From Aurelia coerulea (lineage: Eukaryota; Cnidaria; Scyphozoa; Semaeostomeae; Ulmaridae): a stretch of DNA of 64,000 nt. Shown in pieces: positions 34,701 through 43,700 of the stretch. The position numbers were made by a program, and so were the translations under genes. The stretch spans positions 24,253,001 to 24,317,000 of the forward strand of contig CM076948.1 of assembly GCA_039566865.1 (NCBI GenBank), read 5' to 3'. The notes beneath the pieces are model-generated. The model was not told the DNA's origin, made no database searches, and was given only the letters and a program-made list of their open reading frames with translations. Position 1 is the first letter of the stretch; the number at the start of each line of letters is the position of its first letter.

Positions 34701-37700
34701 CAACGCTGTCCACCCTATTTTCACTATCATCATTCTTATACACGATAGTGCCTTGCTGCATATCATACTTCGCAAACTGAGTGACTTGCACCGAATTCTT
34801 GACGAGCACACCATGTTTTGGGTCTTCTAACACCGAGAACTTCGCGCGACTACAATCAAACCCAGGGCATTTGATCTGCAGATTCTTTTCAGTTAGCTTA
34901 CACGATTTGCCTTCCAGAACATGCATTGGATTGTTTCGAACAACAGACAAGTAATGAGCGACGAACGTCCTAACGAAAAACATCAAACGCAACTTTCGCT
35001 TTGATACTGCACCATAAGGATCGATAGCTTGTACGTAGCAAAGCTGAATTGCCAACCTTCGTCTTGAAGTGAACTCCCTAGGAGCAACAAGAATTATCTT
35101 TCCTTTGTCTATTGCATCTTGTGTGACTCCCTCAAGGGGCTGTCCTGGGTCCTCGATTGTTGCAAAATATCCACCAAGGTTTGAACGAGATGACATCGTG
35201 ACTTTCAGTATTAGTTTTGAAGGATCTGTTCTGTAATCGATTGCTTGAAGGCCTGGTGTTTTGATTTGTGTTACCGAGTATTGTTTGATGATTATACGAT
35301 GTCGTCTGCTGTATGCGATAGGTGGTTCGTTCTTCTGTGCTCCTTTTATGTTTACTTTCAGATGGTATCGCATTACCTGTGAGAAACAGCATTGAAATAT
35401 ACTGACTGAGATGGCAGATGATGAATTATCCAGATTATTATATGGTAGAGAGTCTTACTTAGCTTATCGAGTAGAAGAGTGTATCCATGCAGCAACTGAG
35501 TAGACAATTCGTAAATTTCACACCCATAATCTCAGTGGGGCTTTAACTTAAAATTGATATATTTTTGTCATAGTTTTGAAACGTCGTTATGTAGCAACTA
35601 ATAACTAATAGTCAAAATCACTTTCTTCAAAATTTCTCAAAAACAGTCAGCCAAGCAACACCAGGGAAGCAAGGATAAACTTTGGAAAATAAATGATTCA
35701 GCTTTCTGAATAGACAAAGATTGCTTTCTGAAGAATAGATTTCACAACTCTGACACAATTACCTGGGCACATGACATAAATGACCCAGTTTGCATTGTGT
35801 CATACATAGGCCGACATATATACATGCATTTTCATTTGTTCAGGCAGGCCAGAAATGGGCAGCTGAAAGCAGATAACAACTTTAGTCGGTGCAATTTTAG
35901 ATTCGCTGCAAAATTATTACGGTTCAAGAGGGTTATCAAGGGTGGGCATGTAAGTATGGTGACAGTGGTCCTATCTATGTCCCAGAAATCGGTTTATTTT
36001 GTCCTTAATTCAACAATGTTTGTCCTCAAAACCAGGTTCTTTATAGGTCTTTAAAAGTAGTTTATTTTACACTACAAGTATGGATTATCTATATTTTGCA
36101 ATATCTGTCCCCAAAAGTGGGTTATTTCAATGCCTGAACCTGGACAATGCTGTCATCGGAATTGCTGTCTGCAGAATCCGGACTTTTTTCATGAACTTGG
36201 TAGACAAAGCTTGTCCGACAATCCTCTGCCATTTCATTGAAAATAACGGTTTATTTCTCAAGTAATTCTGGACAAATCCCGAACGAAAACGTCACATTTT
36301 GAAAATGGTGTGAATGTACGGTTTTTTATGCCTGAAAGAGGACAGAGGTGGAACTACTTTTGCGATTTGTCCAGATTATTTCTTGTATTTTGAGGACAAT
36401 TTGAGGCAGATAGTTTAAAAACAGGTTTATTTTCGGAATAGTTTGGACACAGGTGGAAACAGTTCTGCAAAGACTGGGTAAATCAAAGGCGTCTAGAGAG
36501 ACAAAGGTGGAACCAAGATGGTGGGAGAAATGGGTGTTTGATACAAACTTAGACTTAAAATGAGATGAACTCATTTAGATTTAACAAAAGTTTCCATTGC
36601 AAATGTCTGTCCCCAAAACCAGTCTTTGGTGGACAGTAGATCACATTTATTCTCCAGAAACTGGGTAGATTAATTTTTTCTCGTGGACATACATAGGACC
36701 ATAAAAATTACAGTACATGCCCACCCTTGGGTTATTACACTGCTCCATAACAAAATTATTCAAAAGACAGAATAAACGAAGTGCTGCAGATCTGCAGGAA
36801 CAGTGTAGATGGGAGGGACCAGGGAGCGCCGAAGGACTTCGGCGCTCCCTAGGAGGGACAGAGCAGAAACTGCGTAAAATGACGTCATCGAGCAATCTGA
36901 TATAAGGATGCGTTTGGATACATAAGCTTTTTGAAATAATGAATCAAGAGTTTAAGGCCCAAGGAAGAAAATATCAAGTGTTGCCTAATTGCGGGATCTG
37001 TTGCAGGGAGCTAGAGGGGCTCAAAGTTATGGTTTTTCTTCCCTGGGTACCAGGCTCTCTAACATGATTGTTCATGCATGCGTGCGCAGTTTGTGATCTG
37101 TTGACGGGACGCTTTTCCGTTACACTTTTGTTACGGATCCAAAGTTGTACTGGTACAGTGTCAAGGGGTCTACAGTTAAAAGTTTACCTGATTCTTTCCT
37201 GTGTCATCACTCCATGTGACAACAAATGGAATAAAGTCTGTATTTGGAATGTATGACGAATCGTGCACATAAGTTGCCTTGAATGTTGAGCATGGAAGTG
37301 AGCGCTGATAACTTGGGTTTCCGTTCAAAAGCAATTTTCCATTCGCAGGCCAGCCCTGTTTATTTTCAGGAAATGTAATAATGCATGAATTCGAATGTTT
37401 CTTTGCAACTGGAGACAAGACTTCTTTGCTAAATGAAGCAGCTCTACCAATGTCATCGATTTGGAGTAACCTTGTCGTTAGCAGGTCTTGTCTGTTATTG
37501 TTGGTGATGACAATTTTGATTTTAACAGCCTAGAAATAGAATAAATGGAATAACAGCGAAGAGATTTTGACCATTTTTTACCTACTGTCATAAAGGCCTC
37601 GAAATAAAACACTTGCATAGCTTGCAGCAGCACAATCAGAAGCATTTGACATCATACCTACCAGAAGCAAGGGCCTAAGGTAGACTTATGACGATGAGTC

Positions 37701-40700
37701 TCTTGTTTCCCTGTGCTCTTTGACTTCTTGATGGCGCATCAGTCAACAGAGACTCATAATATTACTCTGAAAAAGTTGACCCTATTTAGGCCTAATATGC
37801 TGGGATTCCTAGCATACCAATCAGATTGCGAGATTTGGCGAAGAACAATCAGTTTCGAGCCTTCAATTCGATTGACGCAGTTGACTAAATTTGAAGGAAG
37901 TTGCTGCAGCAGTTACTTGAAGATTTCTCTGGTTTTTCTCGGTCTTAAAAACATGGAAATTGCAGCATTAAAAGACTTATTTTGCACTCACCAGGTAAAG
38001 TGAACTTTCTTCTTCAGATGAATACCAAGTTTTGTTGATTAAGTGTCTGCTTACCGTGGTTTCAGTCGCATTTCCTTTCTGAGGAGTGACCGTTGAACAG
38101 AGCCGAAGCAGTCGTTCGATCCAGATTCGATCAATCGAATGCAGAAGATAGGGTCAGGTTTTTAACTGTTTCATTATGAGTCCCTGTGAGCAAGGTACCG
38201 CAGGGATACAAGGGACTCATCGTCATAAGTCTAGGCCTAAGGACGAGATTCTAGTCGTTCCCACTGCAGTTAATTTCTAACGTGTGTAAAACGAAAACGC
38301 TGGCGTGAGATTAACCTCACTTTCATGCTTTCGTTCAGTTCAGCTCTCCAAATTCAACATGGAAGATGATGGAGCATGCGGTTTAGAAAAGATGAGATAT
38401 GATATGTCGTTTAAAAAGCAAAACCAAGAAAATTCTTCACGAACAATACAACCAAGGACATGGAAAGGTAAGTTTTACACACGTTAGAAATTAACTGCAG
38501 TGGGAACGACTAGAATCTCGTCCTTAGGCCCTTGCCAGAAGGAAAGGATAAAGCTGCAAAGAATTGGAGCATTGGAGCATTGGAGCATGCCCATAAAGGT
38601 TGTTGTTGTTATCACTCAAAGTTGCAGGACACTGGACTTGCCCAAGTCGTCTTGTAAGGAAGAAAGAGACAATCTCTCTGTCTCTCTTTCTCTCTCTTTC
38701 TTCTCTTTCTTCCTTACAAAAGTCTCTCTCTTCTTTACAAGACAACTTGGGCAAGTCCAGCAGGACACTGGAATACGTACAACAAAAAGTGAGCACAAGG
38801 AAACAAGGAGGAACAAATCTACTGTATAAATACAACTATTTCTTAACGCCCTTGTGATCTCATCTTCGCGATCTCCTCTTTGAAGCACAACCGACGCAAG
38901 AAAGCACTGTTGAGCCTAATCACGCTCATTGATCACAATTAATTCTTGTACTCTTGCGGTGGAAGTATCAACAATATACGGAAATGAATGACCGTTGCAT
39001 ATTAATTTCACTAATGCTCTTACAGCAATAATCACTATCTGTCGTGTAATGAGTAGCGTTCACCTTTGTGACCCTGTTGCACTATAATAGCATCATCCCA
39101 TTTGCAGTGCTTCCTAATGACGACACGGTTGCCGTTCATTCAAACTTTACTAAGCTACTTTAGTACGCTGTAAGTAAATACTAGGTGCCTTAGGAAGCCG
39201 ATACTCCCACTGTTTTAATTGAAACTTCAAAGAAAAATACATAACGATCGCTTTAAGTTATCCTGATGGAAAGGATTTTTATGCGCAGGCCAAGAGCTCT
39301 GTATGTAATGACGTTATTAAGCTCTTGTGGCACACGCCGCCAGAATGGACTAATTGCCCCAAGTCTATCTCTTCAGTCCAGGGCCGAAGCCAGTGGGGGG
39401 CTGGGGGGGCGGAACGCCCCCCAGAAGGCCATTTGTCGGAAATTTTACTCCGCCTGTCGGATTTTTGTTGTTGTTACAGGCCCACATTTAGAAGATTTTA
39501 CTGGGACAATGATGCATAGAACATGAATTTATTGTCTTTCGAGGATAAGATTTGACATGGATTTTGAATCAACAGCATTTTTTCCTTCTTATTGACCAAT
39601 TTTGAAGGCTGCAACGTTGAAACTACAAAATAATTCCAAAATCTAGTAATTATAGGAGCACATCAGTCATTTGGTGCATGTTTTAACGTATGTTCCTAAA
39701 ATTGGGGTTGTTGCTGTTGTTATTGTTGATTTTAGAGCGTCGGAAAATTTTGGTTCTTTGCCCCCCTAAGAATTAAGGCTGGTATCGGGCCTGCTTCAGT
39801 CCGTCCTACCGTTCCCTTGGATCCACCATGGCGGATCCAGGAATTACCGAAAAGGGAACGGTAAGACGGATTGAAGCACAGGGAGCCCACATAAAAAGTA
39901 GTATTAAAGTAGTATGAAATTCGATTGCAGGAAATCTAGCCTAGCTTTTTCAATCAGACTTGGCAAAGTTGTAGATCAACTGCCTAGCTAAAGATGGAAC
40001 GAAAAAAAATCGAAACTTTTTCGAGTAATTTTGGAGATAAATCCACTTTTCTGAAATTAGCAAAAAGATTTGAGCTAGGATTTGCGAAACCAGGGTTGAC
40101 GGAAACATTGCGATTTATACATCTTTCGATTGCCCAGATTATACAAAACAACATCCTTTTTACCGCTTTTCGATAGGCCGAATAGTATTGGAGAAATTAA
40201 CTGTTTTCTGAGGAGAGTGGTTTTGCGAAACGGCTTCTCGCTGTGCACTAGAGCGGAAAGCAGAGTTACCTTAATACGAAATAGTAAAGTTTATAGAGTA
40301 AAATTCTTCCAGTAGACAGCAGGGGCAAATTTTGCACAACAAAACTTCATGTTTCTGAAAAGACGAAGCGATTTGGCTTTTTGTTACCTGACTGACGTTT
40401 CAAAAACGAGGCAATACAAGAATCCCGCCAATCCCATTGGCTAATCGCACATTTCCCGCGGTTTTCCCGTAGCCTTGTATAATACGATACAAGGACGCGT
40501 TTTTGTCACCACAGCAACTAATTTAGGCCTGTGAGATTTACGATGAACTCAAACGACATAACAGTAACAAAATGAGTTTGACTAAATGGTATAAGTCAAA
40601 ATTAGAAGCTATCAGGTAATAAAACTCATACTAACCGGTTTTGTAGTTGTACAGGAAAATATAAAGCCCTCGATCTTATTGCACAGACCTCGCAAGCTCG

Positions 40701-43700
40701 GTCTGTACTTTTAAGACCTCGGGCTTTATATTTGCCTGTACAACACAAAACCGGTTAGTATGCGCATAATGAAGACTATATTTCATACCTCTGAGTGCAC
40801 TCAATCAAATCAAAATAAACAGAGAAAGCAAAATATCATGGTTGCCTGTACAGAGGGTGCGAAATCTATTCTTGTGGCTGTCAAATTGTTTTATCTTAAA
40901 CAAAACTGTATCCTTTGTTTTGCAAAATTCACGCTTGCTCCAGTGAACGCGCTCTTCTTAATATTTAGGTGATATGGGAGTTGAGCTTCTTATAAGAGTT
41001 TCTTCCACAAATATACGTGTATGAGGAAAACAACACCATCAGAAATGGGCAGTGCTATTAAGCATGCAATGAAACAAATTTATCCCATAAAGGTATCTTC
41101 CACCCATAATTTCATCTACATTCACGTAATAAAATCTTTGATGATTTGGTCATATCCTATTACTCAAAGACTGCTAAAGAATGCCTTTTCTGACAAGTTT
41201 TAATTAAAAATGAAAAATTCTGTTATCACCACAGTTTAAGATGGTGAAGAACATCCCTCTAGATAATGTCATTCGTGGAGAACCTCAGATATTAGGATTT
41301 GTAAAATGTGTTGTTGTTTTCCTAACGGTAAGAAAATGGATGCCTGAAATACTGAAATACAGTCTTAATAATATGGTCTGCCAAGAATACTTTCTCATGT
41401 TAAAATCAAAGAAAATTTTCAAAGCAGCCGTTTTGATAATATCGAAAATCATTAAATGATGAGTCCTCGAATATTCTACCATGGGCAATCCAGGCAATCG
41501 GAAGACAGAAATTTAGGCCAAAAACCCAGTAATCAACAAAAAGGCCTAGAGCCCACTAATTTTTTTTTCTTTTTTCTATCAAGATTAAAAACTACAATAT
41601 TTATACTTACATTACACTGTACCATCCATAGTCCTTCGTAGGCTTTGAAGCATTCTTTATATCAATTCATTGATAACCATGGTTGTTGTTCCTGTGTCTG
41701 TTAACTTGCTTTGGTATCCAAACATTTAGCTTCTCGTCCATGGTTTTATCACATATAAAGAATGCTTTAAAGCCTACAAAGGACTGAAGGTGTGTTGATT
41801 AGTGGGCTCTAGGCCTTCATGTTGATTGCTGGGCTTTTGGCCTAAATTTTTGTCTTCGGATTGCTCCTGATTCTACCGGGTGCCTTAAAAAGTTCAGGCA
41901 TTTGATCAATCGTAGAAGTGGATGGATTTAAAGGAATTGAATGTGCTTTATAGCAGAAAGGCTGAAGCAATTTGTTGATTTTTCTTTATCAGCGAAGAAA
42001 GCGTTATAAAAACCAAATGGTTTCTTTAGATTAGCTTCACTGGTCCCTCAATTTCGCTGTTGTTGTTGTTGCTGATGGAGTTCTAAGGAGCACACAGAGA
42101 TTGCGTAGCCAGCAGCAGTCTATGGTTTCAGGACTCAAAATTGAAGCCATAATCATCATTCAATTCAATGCAGAAAATTGCACCTCATGTAGTCAGTTTG
42201 ATCTTTGAATGGAATTTTTTTTTACCTCCCACAGAGGTAGTTATCAATGCTTATCTTTCTGGCATCATCACCAAATTTAGCCGCCGCCAAACGTCACTAA
42301 ATTTTACCGCACATGAAAACCAAGAAACTGCAACGTTCCATGAACGAGGTGTAACGGCGTAAAAAATAGCAAAATATTCAAATTTTCTTTAATTCTGTGT
42401 ATTCTAATCCAAAAACCATAAAAAAGATTAAATGCTGATAAACTGTATCTTGTTAGTGTTATCCGGATACCCTTTTAATTTTGTCAGCAAAACTGTTAAG
42501 TTTGGTTTGGTTGGTCAAGTTGACCAAATTCTATTGATATTTTAACTTGAACTAATCGCTTATCTTGAACAATTCAACAGTTTCCTTTTGAAATGGTATA
42601 ACGAACCTTTTCGTCAATATGAACAAGTATTTCTTACTTCGGGTGACTGCGTAAAATGACGTCATCATCGAGCAATCTGATATAAGGAAGCATGTGGGTA
42701 CCCGCATCACGCTTGTACGAAGGGTGAATTTTGTAAAACAAGGATACAGCACTGAGCGTACTAGCCTGCGTGCAGACCCAATATTCTGAAGAAGAAAGGG
42801 TCTGCGCAACAACGACCAAAAGCTTGCTACCACACAATTTTGGGTTTCAGGGAAAATAATTTATGCAAACCTGAGTTGATTAATTCATGCGTGTCGTTTT
42901 GTTGCTGTCACAATATGATGTCACACATTTGTGTTCAGTCGTGTATTGTGTTGTTTGTTCTCGTCACTTTCATGTTTTGGATTGTATTGTGGCTTTTGTT
43001 TTGAACGTTTAATTGTTTATTCGTAAAAGGACCCCAAGAGGACTGGAAAAGGTGTGATTGTTAACGATGTGTTGTTTAGCGTGTTGAAAAACATGTCGTT
43101 CGCTATTATCATAGTCATAAGAGAAAAATTAAGTATTCTCTTATGACTATGCTATAATTTATCCGTAGTCCGAGTAAAATGAATGGCCTAAAGGGATTTG
43201 CACTGTGTAGCAAGCTTTTGGTCGTTGTTGCGCAAACCCTTTCTTCTTCGGAATATAGGGTCTGCGCCCAGGCTATGAGCCAGGGGCGGGCAAGTTCTGT
43301 ACAATATTTGACCCCATGTTTGTCCAGAGTAATTGGAAAAAATAACCGGTTCTTTTGTCACATAGGACGACTTTCCTGCCCAAAAACAACCAGTTTTAGG
43401 ACAAAGGTGAAATTTGAATGTCAATCTTCCTATTCCATCAGTTTGTCACAAAAATCAAGCTTTCTAACCTCCTATCTAATCAAAATCCTGAAGTTTACCT
43501 GTAAGCTGGTTCTCCCTTTGTCCACCAAATTTAACCAGAAAGTACCAGTATTTTGAATTTTCACTTGAGCGGTTCTACCTTTGTCCACCAAATTTACGGA
43601 AAAAAGACCAGATATTACAATTTTTCACCAAAGCGGGTCTACCTTTGTCTGACAAATTTCCGAAAAAAAGACCAGAATTTAAGATTTTTCATCAAGGTGG

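Larger units (their letters stand above)
37668..38534. mobile_element. TIR element carrying an exon-like insert and itself split by a MULE-like MITE
   Basis: After removing 37681-38233 and one copy of its TSD, the left end CAAGGGCCTAAGGACGAGAT continues for about 63 bp as the exact complement of the right end (about 38472-38534). It is flanked by CCAGAAG (37661-37667 and 38535-38541), 7 bp. Between the arms lies about 175 bp of unique sequence holding the exon-like frame at 38359-38467. Confidence 0.72.

Noticed and set aside
38500..38888. Overlapping frames on both strands
   Set aside because: They run through a polypyrimidine hairpin and are low complexity.
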